64,000 nucleotides of DNA from DATJGR01 sp963780795 (GTDB lineage Bacteria > Pseudomonadota > Gammaproteobacteria > Pseudomonadales > Azotimanducaceae), in contig CAWADH010000013.1 in NCBI GenBank assembly GCA_963780795.1, positions 186,001-250,000 of the forward strand. Direction: 5' to 3'. Each line of letters starts with the position of its first letter. Positions within the stretch are counted from its first letter, which is position 1. The translations under genes were made by a program, and so were the position numbers. The notes beneath the pieces are model-generated. The model ran no database searches, was not told the origin of the DNA, and worked only from the letters and a program-made list of their open reading frames with translations. Of the stretch, positions 48,849-57,986 are shown in pieces.

Positions 48849-49839
48849 AAGTGAACGTCGAGCCGAAGCCGATGCCGGTGCTCCGGGCGCAAACGCATCC
48901 GCCGTGCTGGGCGACGATCGTACGCACCACACCCAAGCCAAGACCGGCACCGCTGCGACGACGATCTGCCCGCCAGAACGGACGAAACGTCTGACTGATC
49001 TCGGCGGCGCTCATGCCGATGCCGTGATCTGCGACGTCGACGGTCAGGCAATCCGTGTCCGTCACCAGGGTTGCGACGACCGTTCCGCCATCGGGCAATG
49101 CATTTGCCGCATTGCGAAGCAGATGATGAATGACACGCCCGAGCCGGTCTGGATCGCCCGGTACGCGATGATCGCGGCGATCGACAGCTGTATCGACGAT
49201 CACGTTCGGCGGAAGAAACGCGCGCGCGTCGGCCACCGTTCGGCGCAACAATTCGCCGACATCGATCGATGCAGCATCGCTCGCGGAGATACGGGTATCG
49301 GCGCGCGACACATCGACCAGATCGTCGATCAGCCGCGCTTGAGTCTTGACGTTCTCGCGGATGACGGCGCCTGCCTTCTCGACCGTGGCAGGCGACGGAT
49401 CGAGTTCGAGGAGACTCGCCCATGTCAGCGTCGTGTTGAGAGGCGAGCGCAACGCATGACTGATGACGTCGACGATCGCGTCGAGCTGCGCGGGCTCGTC
49501 CGCGCTTCGTGCCGGCGTTACGGCGGAAAAAGTCATCCGCAGCTGTGACGCTTCACCATTCGGCGGCGGGACGACGCAGATCCGACGTTCGACGAGACGT
49601 TCGTCTGCGACGAAGCGAATCAGCGCGTTGCATGCGGCGGACGTGCGCACCGCCGCTTGAAGCGACGCCCGCAGCGGCCGGAGCGTGGCATTGCTTGCGA
49701 TCACCGTGAGCAGACTCGCGCCGCGTACCGTCTCGAGCGGAACATCGAGCAGATCAGCCGCTGCCCCGTCTGCATCGACCACGATGTAATCCGGCGAATC
49801 GGCTGCGGCAATCAGGTATCCCGACACGGGTTTGTCCAT
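48823..49839 (-). CDS. Histidine kinase paired with the divergent NtrC-type regulator
   Basis: A 338-residue soluble kinase: N-terminal PAS-like region (about 1-105), HisKA with DVISHALRSPLNTTLTWASLL, and HATPase with HHLLRNAANALPDGG, DHGIGMS and GAGLGLGVVRTIVAQHGG. ATG 49839 starts the PAS region (MDKPVSGYLIAAADSPDY); the frame is open to 50016. Its start is 99 bp from the divergent regulator gene, so the two are the likely cognate pair. Confidence 0.88.
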   Translation of the reverse strand: MDKPVSGYLIAAADSPDYIVVDADGAAADLLDVPLETVRGASLLTVIASNATLRPLRASLQAAVRTSAACNALIRFVADERLVERRICVVPPPNGEASQLRMTFSAVTPARSADEPAQLDAIVDVISHALRSPLNTTLTWASLLELDPSPATVEKAGAVIRENVKTQARLIDDLVDVSRADTRISASDAASIDVGELLRRTVADARAFLPPNVIVDTAVDRRDHRVPGDPDRLGRVIHHLLRNAANALPDGGTVVATLVTDTDCLTVDVADHGIGMSAAEISQTFRPFWRADRRRSGAGLGLGVVRTIVAQHGGCVCARSTGIGFGSTFTFTLPIRRD

Positions 49840-49938
49840 GTGTTCGGCAAGCGTCCCCGGCGCATTACACCATGGGGTTGCTGGTCCGGCCCCGCAATTC
49901 GAGTATTCTCCCGGTGTGCTCGCAGCGGGTGGGTTTCT

Positions 49939-51264
49939 GTGGCATCGGTATTGATCGTCGACGATGAGCTGGGATTCAGCACCGGCATGGCCGAGTTTCT
50001 GCGCCATCTCGGACACTCCGTCACGTGCGTCGATACGCTGGCCAAAGCGCGCGATGCGTTGAGTGCCCGTCGTCCGGCTTTGCTGCTACTCGATCTCATG
50101 CTGCCGGACGGCAGCGGACTCGAACTCCTGAGCGAAGTGAAGGAGTCGCCGCCGCAGCGCATCGTCATCAATACGGGGCATCCCGGCGTGAAGTCGTTCA
50201 TTCAGGGGCTTGTAGGGACCGGCGTGACGTTTCTCACGAAGCCGGTCGAGCCGAAAGAAATTGCGGCGATTCTGCGCTCGATGGAAGGGGGATCCGCGAC
50301 GGATGCCGCCTCGGACGACCCGCGCCACTATGGCCTCCTGCTCGGCGAATCGCCGCAAATGCACAAGGTGTACACGCGGGTTCGCCAGGTGGCTGCCATG
50401 GATACAGCGGTGCTGATTCAGGGCGAGAGCGGCACGGGCAAGGAGTTGCTCGCCGAAGCGATCCACGTGGCGAGCGGGCGCACAGGTCCGTACGTGGTGG
50501 TGAACTGCGGCGGTTTCTCGAAGGACTTGTTGTCGAGCGAACTGTTCGGCCACGAACGAGGTAGCTTCACCGGCGCTAACCGACGTCACGCGGGCATGTT
50601 CGAACGCGCGCATCGCGGCACCTTGTTTCTCGACGAAATCACCGAAATGCCGATCGAGATGCAGCCGTACTTTCTACGGGTGCTCGAAAGCGGAAAGATC
50701 ATGCGCGTGGGCGCCGAGCAGGAAATCGAAGTGGACGTGCGCGTGATCGCTGCCACCAACAGGGACCCAATGGAGGCGGTGCGCGCGCAGAAACTACGCG
50801 AGGACCTGTTCTTCCGTTTGCGCGTCGTGCCGATCGAGATGCCGCCGCTGCGCGCGCGTGGCGACGACGTGCGGTTGCTGGCCCAGGCGTTTCTCGACGA
50901 TCTGAACGAACGTCACGGAACGCGCAAGCGTTTCGACCACGCGACGCTCGAACGATTCGCGCGTTACGCGTGGCCCGGAAACGTGCGCGAGCTCAAGCAT
51001 GCGGTCCACCACGCATACGTCATCACCGACCAGCCCGACGGCGTTGTGCTCGCGCCCGACCAGTTCGACGCACCGTGGTCCGAACGCCAGCCGGACGGTC
51101 TTCAGGTGGGTCGCTCGATCCGCGACGTCGAGAGAGACCTGATTCAGGTCACGCTCGACCACTGCCGCGGCGACAAACGCGCTGCCGCCACGATGCTGGG
51201 CGTGTCGTTGAAGACGCTCTACAACCGGCTGAACGAATACGCGGCTGAACCAGGGAAAAAGTAA
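49939..51264 (+). CDS. Sigma54-dependent NtrC-family response regulator
   Basis: A 441-residue activator: receiver (residues 1-118; phosphorylatable Asp in LLLLDLMLPDGSG, Lys in TKPVEP), AAA+ domain (about 140-375; Walker A GESGTGKE, the sigma54-contact loop GSFTGA in place of the usual GAFTGA, VRVIAATNRDP, LREDLFFRLRVVPI), and a Fis-type helix-turn-helix (AAATMLGVSLKTLYNRL) at the C-terminus. GTG 49939 begins the receiver. It probably drives the sigma54 promoters on either side, at 46299 and 51378. Confidence 0.93.
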   Translation: MASVLIVDDELGFSTGMAEFLRHLGHSVTCVDTLAKARDALSARRPALLLLDLMLPDGSGLELLSEVKESPPQRIVINTGHPGVKSFIQGLVGTGVTFLTKPVEPKEIAAILRSMEGGSATDAASDDPRHYGLLLGESPQMHKVYTRVRQVAAMDTAVLIQGESGTGKELLAEAIHVASGRTGPYVVVNCGGFSKDLLSSELFGHERGSFTGANRRHAGMFERAHRGTLFLDEITEMPIEMQPYFLRVLESGKIMRVGAEQEIEVDVRVIAATNRDPMEAVRAQKLREDLFFRLRVVPIEMPPLRARGDDVRLLAQAFLDDLNERHGTRKRFDHATLERFARYAWPGNVRELKHAVHHAYVITDQPDGVVLAPDQFDAPWSERQPDGLQVGRSIRDVERDLIQVTLDHCRGDKRAAATMLGVSLKTLYNRLNEYAAEPGKK

Positions 51265-51377
51265 CGAGACCCCACGCGTCCGACGCGCGCCTTGTAGCCT
51301 TTACACCCAGTGCAGAATTTGCGTCGGCGCAGCGACCACCGTTTCGAATCACCCTGTGTTTTCCGGGGCTTGCGCGG

Positions 51378-51393
51378 TGGCACGCGGATTGCT
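51378..51393 (+). promoter_or_regulatory. Sigma54 (RpoN) promoter of the second MEDS gene
   Basis: TGGCAC-GCGGA-TTGCT matches the -24/-12 consensus exactly. It is 68 bp before the MEDS start at 51462 and just after the activator gene. It is almost identical to the site at 46299. Confidence 0.75.
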
Positions 51394-51461
51394 GATTGCG
51401 ACTCGCGTAAGCGCATTCCTGCGTTCGTCTAGGCGTTCCGCCTGTAGCAAAGGAGCACCGA

Positions 51462-52067
51462 ATGCATGCAAAAGAATCGTCCGGGTCGAACAGCGATAGC
51501 CATTCGCTGAAGTTCTTCGACGACCTCGCACGCCTCGTACACGAAATCGGGCGGACGATGTGTGTGGCGCTGGACCAGGGACATGCGGCGGTGTGCGTGG
51601 TGACGCCGGCAACCCGCGATCTGCTCGAAGGCCATCTGCGGGAGCGTGGCATCGATGTGGATGACATGCGCCGCCGCGGGCAATACGTGCATCTCGATGC
51701 AGCGGAAGCGCTCGATCTGATTGCGCCGGAAGGGGAGGGTCCCAACGCGAGCCGCTTCGACACCACCGTAGGTGTTGTGGTGGACCGCCTCGCGAGCACC
51801 TATCCGCGCGTCTGGATGTACGGCGAGTTGGCGGGGCTCATGTGGATGGGCGGCAACCGCACCGGCGCGGTCGCGCTCGAGAAGATGTGGGCGTCGTTCG
51901 CCGATACCCATCCCGTGTGTCTGACAGTCGCGTTTCCGTTGGCGGTGCTGTCCTATCCGGCAGTCGCCGAGGCGATCCACCAGGTGGTTGCAGATCAGAT
52001 TCGAATTCTCGCAAAGGACAGCCCGCTCGCGCTCGCGGTTCGTCACGGCCCCTCCGGGGTGCCATAG
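51462..52067 (+). CDS. MEDS (DcmR sensory) domain protein, sigma54-controlled
   Basis: A 201-residue single MEDS-domain protein (GHAAVCVVTPATRDLLEGHL, YVHLDAAEALDLI, VWMYGELAGLMWMGGNRTGAVALEKMW). It is a diverged paralogue of the protein at 37236 and lacks the Cys of that protein's HCAYP (here TVAFPLAV). A strong AAAGGAG precedes the ATG. Its promoter is sigma54-type and it directly follows the NtrC-type activator, so it is a likely target of, or input to, that pathway. Confidence 0.85.
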   Translation: MHAKESSGSNSDSHSLKFFDDLARLVHEIGRTMCVALDQGHAAVCVVTPATRDLLEGHLRERGIDVDDMRRRGQYVHLDAAEALDLIAPEGEGPNASRFDTTVGVVVDRLASTYPRVWMYGELAGLMWMGGNRTGAVALEKMWASFADTHPVCLTVAFPLAVLSYPAVAEAIHQVVADQIRILAKDSPLALAVRHGPSGVP

Positions 52068-52236
52068 CCTTTCCCATGTGCACTTTCGTAGGCCTTGCCG
52101 CGTAACTCGCCGCATAAGTCACGCCCCCTACATCTTCCGTTTGCCCTGAGCTCCGCCTGATCTTCATGGCGCAGAAATGGGTTGAGTCGTTCAACGTGGC
52201 GGACCGGGTTACGTTCGTGGAACCAATGCAGAAGGC

Positions 52237-52600
52237 ATGGCGATGAGATGGATACGGCTGACGAGCTGGGTAGTGATGCTGAGCGCGGGCGCGGCGATGG
52301 CGACAGAAATGGAGAGCGATATCACCGCGACGTCCTCCACCACACCAATGGAGAACGACACGAGCGCGACGTCTTCTACGACGATGTCTCGCGACAAGGC
52401 CGTGCTCGATGCGCTCGACACGAATCACGATGGTTATATTGCGTAGCCGGAAGCGCACCAAAGCGGGATTCCGGACTATCGCCGCGGATCTGAACGGCGA
52501 CGGCAAGCTCGACCAGAACGAATACCCGACGGGCGCGGAGAGCTCGAGCGATTCCGGCAGTTCCACCTCGTCGATGTCGCAGAACGACACGGATTCGTGA
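52237..52600 (+). pseudogene. Broken EF-hand protein gene (in-frame stop plus frameshift)
   Basis: A signal peptide (WIRLTSWVVMLSAGAAMA) and first EF-hand loop DTNHDGYIA are followed by TAG at 52444 where Glu or Gln would be expected (next residues PEAH). After one extra base near 52459 the frame continues GFRTIAADLNGDGKLDQNEYP, a second complete EF-hand, to TGA at 52600. Two separate lesions argue for true decay rather than a single error. It is a relative of the intact gene at 45336 and follows the second MEDS gene. Confidence 0.7.
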
Positions 52601-52706
52601 ATGGGTTCCAGCGGGCCGGGTTATTGATTCTCTCGAGACCCTTATCAACGCGGCTGTTCGTGTCGAGCGGGCAGCCGCGGAGCGCCGCTGCGGGCGAGCG
52701 TAGCCG

Positions 52707-54926
52707 TTAGCGCTTCGCGCCGGTGCCGAGGCGCTGACTACCCGATGACTGCTTTGGCGGACGTCGCGCAATTCGGGACCAGATCGGTCCCGGTCGCGCC
52801 AAAAGCGCGTTCAGCACCGCTTCGTTGATCGGTTTGACCACGTGTGCATCGAAGCCGGCATCGTGCGTGCGTATCCGGTCCTCCGATTGCCCCCAACCGG
52901 TCAGAGCGACGATCGACATGCTATCGGCCCACCGTTCGGCGCGCAGGGCACGACACACTTCATATCCGTCCACCTCGGGCATCCCGAGATCCAGCAGCAT
53001 CAGCTCGGTATCCTGCTGGCGCGCTTTTTCGATCGCATCGCGGCCATCGAACGCGAGTTCGACGTCGTGACCCCAAAGCGCCAGCAGCGTCGCCGCGCTC
53101 CATGCCGCGTCGCGATTGTCGTCCACCACGAGCACGCGTAAACGCGGTGTCGTCGCGGGATTCGACGAAACATCGGAGTGCGCGCCAATCGGGTCGGACT
53201 GGTCGGATGCAGCGCGGAGGCGAACCACGAATTCACTGCCGCGCCCGATGCCATCACTGTGTGCGTTGACCGTGCCGCCGTGCAGTTCCACCAGTTTGCG
53301 CGCCTGCGTCAGTCCGATGCCGAGGCCGCGGTGCCCCTGTGTATTGCTGCTGGCGACCTGTGAGAACAACTCGAAAATGTGCCCGATGTCCTCGGCTGCG
53401 ATGCCGGCACCGTCGTCGCGGACGCGCACGGTGGCACTCGTTCCGTCCAACTCGACGCTCAACCAGACCCGACCGGTGGGCGTGGTGGCGCCGTACGCGG
53501 TATCGAGCAGTATTGCGAACACCTGCGTGAGGCGCGATGCGTCGGCATAGAGATAGACAGGACGCTGTGGCAGGTTCACGGTCAGTTGCCGCTCGCCTTG
53601 TGCGGATCTGCACCGCTCGACCGCTTGTTGCGCCACGGTGGCAAGCGCGATTCTGGAGCGCTCCAGTTTGATCTGACCGCGCGTGATCTGACTGACGTCG
53701 ACGAGGTCGTCCAACAGCGTGGCGAAGCGTTTCAGCTGCCGATCCATGATCGCGTGTATGTCACTGCGCGCCTGCTGGTCCGTGGTGATCTCCAGTGCAG
53801 CGAGGCCGTTGCTGAGCGGTGCAAGTGGCCCGCGTAGTTCGTGCGCCAGCGTTGCGAGGAACTCGTCCTTGCGTCGATCTGCTTCGCGCAGGGCCACTTC
53901 CGCACGAGCGCGGTCGATCGATTCCCAACATCGTTCTGCCACCGCCCGCGCCAGTTCGATCTCCTCGGGTGTCCACTGCCGCGGCGTCAGCATGTGAACG
54001 CCGGTGCCCGCGACAAAGTGTCCCGCCTTGTGCAGCGGTGTTGAGATCAGCGCGCGCACTCCAGTCGAAACATAGGCGGCGCGGTCCGCCCCTTCCGGAA
54101 GATCCGTGTACGCATCGGTGCAGACGAACGGTTGTCCGGCCCGCAACTTTGCAAGCGCTTCGGTGCCCATCGCCGATACGGGGAAGCGTCCCGTTACCGT
54201 TGGTACGCCCGGCCGTGCTTCGACGCCGATGAACGTGAAGTGATCCTCGTCTGCTTCGACGTCGGCCCAGACGCATCGATCTGCGTCAAGGGATTCGCGC
54301 AACAGGTGCATGGCGGCGCGGCAGATTTCGTGCGCGTCGGTCAGCGTGCGGGTGGCATCGCTCAAGCGTGCGAGCAGATCGGCGCGGCGTTCGCGCACGC
54401 GCAGGCGTTGCTCCTTCTCGAACCGGTCGGTCACGTTGCGCACGATGTGTGCGGCGCCGAGACGCTGGCCGGATGCGTCGTAAAGCGGGTGGAAGCGGAG
54501 TTCGTAAACCTTGGAAATGTCCGATGGCCCGAACCGGACGGTTTCGGTGAACGACTCTCCGCCGAGGGCGCGCGACCATAGGTCTTTTGCGTTCTGGAAG
54601 TCATCGGGCCACGGTTTCAGCAGGTCGATCGTGCTGGCGCCGAGCGTGAGGTCTGCGCCCCACAGCGACTTGAATTCGCCCCGATATGCTTCGTTGAAAT
54701 AGATGTATCGGAAGGTGTCGTCAACGGCCGCAATGAGGTCGTCGCTCAGGTCGACCACCGCATCGCGGGCCAGCATGCGTCGCGCTTCGTGGTATTTCGT
54801 CAGGCGGGGTGAATGGGCGACGAGTCGCTTGATCGCCTGCCATGGGTTCGTGATGCGCGACGACGTCATCCCGCGACTCGATGGCCGGCACAGTGCATGG
54901 GAATCAAGCGAGTGCGGCGATGGCAA
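52707..54926 (-). CDS. PAS-GAF hybrid histidine kinase with receiver domain
   Basis: A 739-residue soluble hybrid kinase: PAS (about 55-170; DDLIAAVDDTFRYIYFNEAYRGEF), GAF (about 180-345), HisKA with DEFLATLAHELRGPLAPL, HATPase with DDGAGIAAEDI and GLGIGLTQARKLVELHGG, and a C-terminal receiver with MLLDLGMPEVDGYEV and HVVKPI. In the ATPase domain the N-box Asn position reads AILLDTAYGATTPTG, where Asn is replaced by Asp. Its HK and receiver parts resemble the C-terminus of the CheB-CheR hybrid at 40631. ATG 54869 is another possible start. Confidence 0.9.
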   Translation of the reverse strand: MPSPHSLDSHALCRPSSRGMTSSRITNPWQAIKRLVAHSPRLTKYHEARRMLARDAVVDLSDDLIAAVDDTFRYIYFNEAYRGEFKSLWGADLTLGASTIDLLKPWPDDFQNAKDLWSRALGGESFTETVRFGPSDISKVYELRFHPLYDASGQRLGAAHIVRNVTDRFEKEQRLRVRERRADLLARLSDATRTLTDAHEICRAAMHLLRESLDADRCVWADVEADEDHFTFIGVEARPGVPTVTGRFPVSAMGTEALAKLRAGQPFVCTDAYTDLPEGADRAAYVSTGVRALISTPLHKAGHFVAGTGVHMLTPRQWTPEEIELARAVAERCWESIDRARAEVALREADRRKDEFLATLAHELRGPLAPLSNGLAALEITTDQQARSDIHAIMDRQLKRFATLLDDLVDVSQITRGQIKLERSRIALATVAQQAVERCRSAQGERQLTVNLPQRPVYLYADASRLTQVFAILLDTAYGATTPTGRVWLSVELDGTSATVRVRDDGAGIAAEDIGHIFELFSQVASSNTQGHRGLGIGLTQARKLVELHGGTVNAHSDGIGRGSEFVVRLRAASDQSDPIGAHSDVSSNPATTPRLRVLVVDDNRDAAWSAATLLALWGHDVELAFDGRDAIEKARQQDTELMLLDLGMPEVDGYEVCRALRAERWADSMSIVALTGWGQSEDRIRTHDAGFDAHVVKPINEAVLNALLARPGPIWSRIARRPPKQSSGSQRLGTGAKR

Positions 54927-55142
54927 GAAGCTGAATCACACCACCGCTTATGATCAGCCCGGACGCGCACCAGTTCGGTCTTGTTCGGTCGTAGTACCGG
55001 GAGTTCCGCAAGGACACAGACACACCACTCTCCATCGCGCGCTCCCAGAGGCGCACTGTAGCGACGGGATACTCGGGTGAAGGTGGGACGATGGCCCTTC
55101 GCCGCGTCAGATCATTCCTACGCCCGCCGGTGCCCAACTCCG

Positions 55143-55631
55143 CTAGCGGGGATGCGCGTTGTCGCCGCGCTTCAATGGATCCCGCAACGGCGCGCCGTCT
55201 TTGACGAACTCCATTGAGATCGAGTTGATGCAATAGCGCAGGTGCGTCGGAGGTGGGCCGTCGGGAAAGACATGGCCCTGATGACTGTCGCAGCGCGCGC
55301 ACCGGGTTTCGATGCGAACCATCCCGTAGCTGACATCGCGAACCGCGACGACGTGCGATTCGGCGATCGGCGCGAAGAAGCTCGGCCAACCCGTACCGCT
55401 TTCGAACTTGGTCTTCGCGCGGAACAGCGGTAAGCCACACAGACGGCAGCAGTACACGCCGTCTTCTTTGTTGTCGAGCAGACCACCGCAGAACGGCGCT
55501 TCGGTTCCGTGACGCAGCAGCACGTCGGCTTCTTCCTGCGTGATGCCGGCCTCGAGTGCGTTGCGCTCACTGGGGCTCGGAGATGTGAGGTCGTATGTGG
55601 ATCGAGCGTTCGTCGGGGCGGGCTTGTTCAT
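55143..55631 (-). CDS. msrB: Peptide-methionine (R)-S-oxide reductase MsrB
   Basis: Repairs oxidised methionine. The 162-residue product has the zinc CxxC pairs in CRLCGLPLF and CARCDSHQGHVF, FESGTGWPSFF, and the catalytic Cys in RYCINSISMEF. No signal peptide, so cytoplasmic. The gpx gene starts upstream on the same strand 28 bp away, giving a small antioxidant operon. Confidence 0.95.
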   Translation of the reverse strand: MNKPAPTNARSTYDLTSPSPSERNALEAGITQEEADVLLRHGTEAPFCGGLLDNKEDGVYCCRLCGLPLFRAKTKFESGTGWPSFFAPIAESHVVAVRDVSYGMVRIETRCARCDSHQGHVFPDGPPPTHLRYCINSISMEFVKDGAPLRDPLKRGDNAHPR

Positions 55632-55659
55632 GGCATCTCGTTGGTGTGGTTATTCGGTG

Positions 55660-56139
55660 TCAGAGGATCTTGGCAACATCTTTCTCGATCGATTCCGGCG
55701 TATCGGCCGGCCCATAACGGCGAACGACCTTACCGCGTTTGTCTATCAGGAACTTCGTGAAGTTCCATTTCACGGCCTCAGTACCAAGAAGGCCCTTCGC
55801 TTCGCGCTTCAGATATCTGAAGACCGGCGAGGTATGGGTGCCGTTAACGTCAATCTTCGAGAACATCGGAAAGCTCACGTCGTACTTGAGGGAGCAGAAG
55901 CTCTTGATCTCCTGCTCGTTCCCGGGTTCCTGGTGAGCGAACTGATCGCATGGAAATCCAAGCACGACGAGACCTTTGTCCTTGTACTTCCGGTACATCG
56001 CTTCAAGCCCGGTATATTGCGGTGTGAAGCCGCATTTCGATGCAACGTTGACCACCAGCAGCGTCTTGCCTTCGAACGCCGACAATGGCTGCGCGCCGCC
56101 GTCGATGGTGGTGGCTTCGAGCTCGTACAAGGTGGTCAT
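55660..56139 (-). CDS. Glutathione peroxidase-family thiol peroxidase
   Basis: A 159-residue cysteine-type peroxidase (BtuE/GPx-like) with NVASKCGFTPQYTGLEAMY (catalytic Cys 36), GFPCDQFAHQEPGNEQEI (second Cys and Gln) and WNFTKFLID (Trp/Asn). It probably uses thioredoxin rather than glutathione, as bacterial members do. ATG 56139 is chosen; the frame runs on to 56493 without family sequence. It precedes msrB. Confidence 0.93.
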   Translation of the reverse strand: MTTLYELEATTIDGGAQPLSAFEGKTLLVVNVASKCGFTPQYTGLEAMYRKYKDKGLVVLGFPCDQFAHQEPGNEQEIKSFCSLKYDVSFPMFSKIDVNGTHTSPVFRYLKREAKGLLGTEAVKWNFTKFLIDKRGKVVRRYGPADTPESIEKDVAKIL

Positions 56140-56195
56140 CGATGAGGCCCAACTGGCGTGTGTCGCAAAGGATACTCGACCACCGGCCTCCTGGA

Positions 56196-56450
56196 TCAAG
56201 GCATCCGAATGTGGGTCTTGCTCATCAGGAACATGAATTCGCGGATGATCTTCTGCACCGCCAGCGGGTCGTTGACGCCGCGCAGCATCTTGGCGAAACG
56301 CACCGAACCTGCCTCCGCGGCCTCGCGCGTCGGGTAAGGCCCCACGTCGATCCTCTCGCGGGTCGCGAAATACCAGTTCCCATCGGCCAGCAGCGAGCGG
56401 CCGCCGGCGCGCAAGTAGGTCTTCGAGGTGTCGCCTTTTCGTTTGCCCAT
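56196..56450 (-). CDS. Small DUF6316-like protein
   Basis: An 84-residue basic protein with the stretch GNWYFATRERIDVGPYPTREAAE, which resembles the small DUF6316 proteins of gammaproteobacteria (family name from memory). The frame is open much further, to 56819, but ATG 56450 gives the family length and the upstream translation is low-quality Arg/Cys-rich sequence. Function unknown. Confidence 0.65.
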   Translation of the reverse strand: MGKRKGDTSKTYLRAGGRSLLADGNWYFATRERIDVGPYPTREAAEAGSVRFAKMLRGVNDPLAVQKIIREFMFLMSKTHIRMP

Positions 56451-56811
56451 GGGGCAATAGTAGAGCCACCGCACCATGGCCTCGCCAAAGCACCCGACGA
56501 AGTGGAGCGTCTGAGTGCCGAGCGGGCGAATGCAGCAGAGCGGTCGAAACTTTGTAGCCGATGCGGCTCCAAGAGACGCTCTGGAGCCTTCGCGAAGGCG
56601 ACAGACCGGGAATGGCCGCGGCGATGCGACGGCTGTGCGCCTTTGTCGGCGCGTTGGCGCACAGATTGAAGTCTGTTTAATGCCTGTCTGAGTAGTACCG
56701 GCACATGGGAGGCGCATTCCTACAACACATTGCGGGCCAATTTCATTGGCCGCGACCTGTTCCAGCGCCATAGTTACGCCGTCAGAAAGGAAACCGTGCA
56801 ACGGACGAGCA
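56451..56811. other. Intergenic stretch without a supported gene
   Basis: Between the divergent DUF6316-like gene and the small gene at 56812 no convincing coding frame, RNA gene or repeat is seen. The open frames are shadows rich in Arg and Ser. The promoters of both small genes should lie here. Confidence 0.5.
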
Positions 56812-57048
56812 ATGGACAAGAATCCGCGATATGTGATCAGCGCGAGGAACGGCGACGAATTTCCGATGGATCGCGCCGACTTCCGAGCGTACTTCTACTG
56901 GAAGGAAAACGATTCGGAAATCGAGCGATCTTTTTCGATCGACGAACTGGAAGCGCACATTACGGAATGCAAGGCAAAGGGAGCGCCAACCGAGATGCTC
57001 GAAGCGGCGCTGAAACGTCTGCGGCAAATCAATAACAGCATGGTATAG
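56812..57048 (+). CDS. Small hypothetical protein
   Basis: A 78-residue protein (MDKNPRYVISARNGDEFPMD, then a helical C-terminal half IDELEAHITECKAKGAP and EMLEAALKRLRQINNS). The composition is that of a real, soluble protein, with no membrane segment. I do not recognise a family. ATG 56812 has no strong ribosome binding site. Confidence 0.5.
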   Translation: MDKNPRYVISARNGDEFPMDRADFRAYFYWKENDSEIERSFSIDELEAHITECKAKGAPTEMLEAALKRLRQINNSMV

Positions 57049-57190
57049 GACGACTCCCACGCCCACTCGGCGCGTGTAACTGCTGCACTTCCGTAAACGC
57101 CTTGGAGGGGATAACCCTGTGCCGTGAGGCCGACATCGGAGGCTGGTACGGGAAAGCGGTCTGACCGTCATCCTCACGCGCACACACGAG

Positions 57191-57448
57191 TTACTTCGGA
57201 CGCGGTTTGTCCAGGTCTCTATCAGGAGGCAAGAGATTGCCCTGACGCAGCTCGTCGATTGCGCGCGCCAACGAGCGCGCAGTGTTGCGCACTTCTTCCT
57301 GCATGGCTCCGTCGCGATCGAGCGCGCAATGGCTGGTCGCATAGGGTTCGTAGTAACCGATGTATCGATCCAATTGAGAGTCAACACCGGCGTCGATCAG
57401 TCCCATCCAATCCAGCCAGTCGGACGACGCTCGACGTCCCTCCAACAC
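57191..57448 (-). CDS. Hypothetical protein, possibly a fragment
   Basis: An 85-residue frame with ordinary protein composition (DWLDWMGLIDAGVDSQLDRY, then helical EEVRNTARSLARAIDELRQ). I recognise no family and see no clear start site. It stands in a stretch of gene relics, so it may be what is left of a longer gene. Confidence 0.35.
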   Translation of the reverse strand: MLEGRRASSDWLDWMGLIDAGVDSQLDRYIGYYEPYATSHCALDRDGAMQEEVRNTARSLARAIDELRQGNLLPPDRDLDKPRPK

Positions 57449-57610
57449 GCCCGTTAGGTCACCATTGCACTACCAATGCGTAAGCGCGTCCGGAGAGATG
57501 CTTCGGAGAAGGCCAACCCGCCAGTTCGAGTGCTTTCGCCTTGAGAGCATTTTTACCGTGAGTGGTGGTCGGATCCGGATTGCCGCCGTCTGCGCACATG
57601 CGAGTCGGAC

Positions 57611-57752
57611 TTGGGCCTGGGAGCTCGATTCAGGCATGTGACCCTTAACTCCGGTGTCGCGATCAATGACGAGGGACGGATCTTAGCCACTGGTACCGAT
57701 AGTCCTGACAGCAACGGTGGCTATCGGGCATATGTGCTATCGCCTGATAAGA
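57611..57752 (+). pseudogene. Relic of an extracellular HAF-repeat-type protein
   Basis: The frame reads LNSGVAINDEGRILATGTD and GGYRAYVLSP, which is the repeat pattern (INDxGxIxATG ... RAYxLxP) seen in secreted HAF/PEP-CTERM-associated repeat proteins. Only about 47 residues survive and the rest of the frame is unrelated. It is the end of a lost gene, not a working one. Confidence 0.4.
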
Positions 57753-57986
57753 GCAGGAGCCGCGGTCACCACCCTAGGCTGAGGCGAATGGCGTTGAGCA
57801 CCTTCGGGGGGATCCCCAGGATCGCCGCCCGGGACGCGTCACGAAGTCCGGCGCGGAGTTAGTTTAGAAGAATGAACGTTGCGCGTTCTCGCCAATTGAT
57901 CGACGTTGCCAAGGGAACAACTCTCGCCCAAACGGCATCGCGCCCTAGTCGATCTGTTGGGGATTTCCGCAAGTGTCTGAGTTGGA

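Noticed and set aside
54904..55035. A 43-residue minus-strand frame with a hydrophobic end
   Set aside because: No ribosome binding site, no recognisable family and biased composition; it lies over the start of the hybrid kinase gene.
56451..56819. The N-terminal extension of the DUF6316-like frame
   Set aside because: Composition is that of an untranslated frame and the family length starts at 56450.
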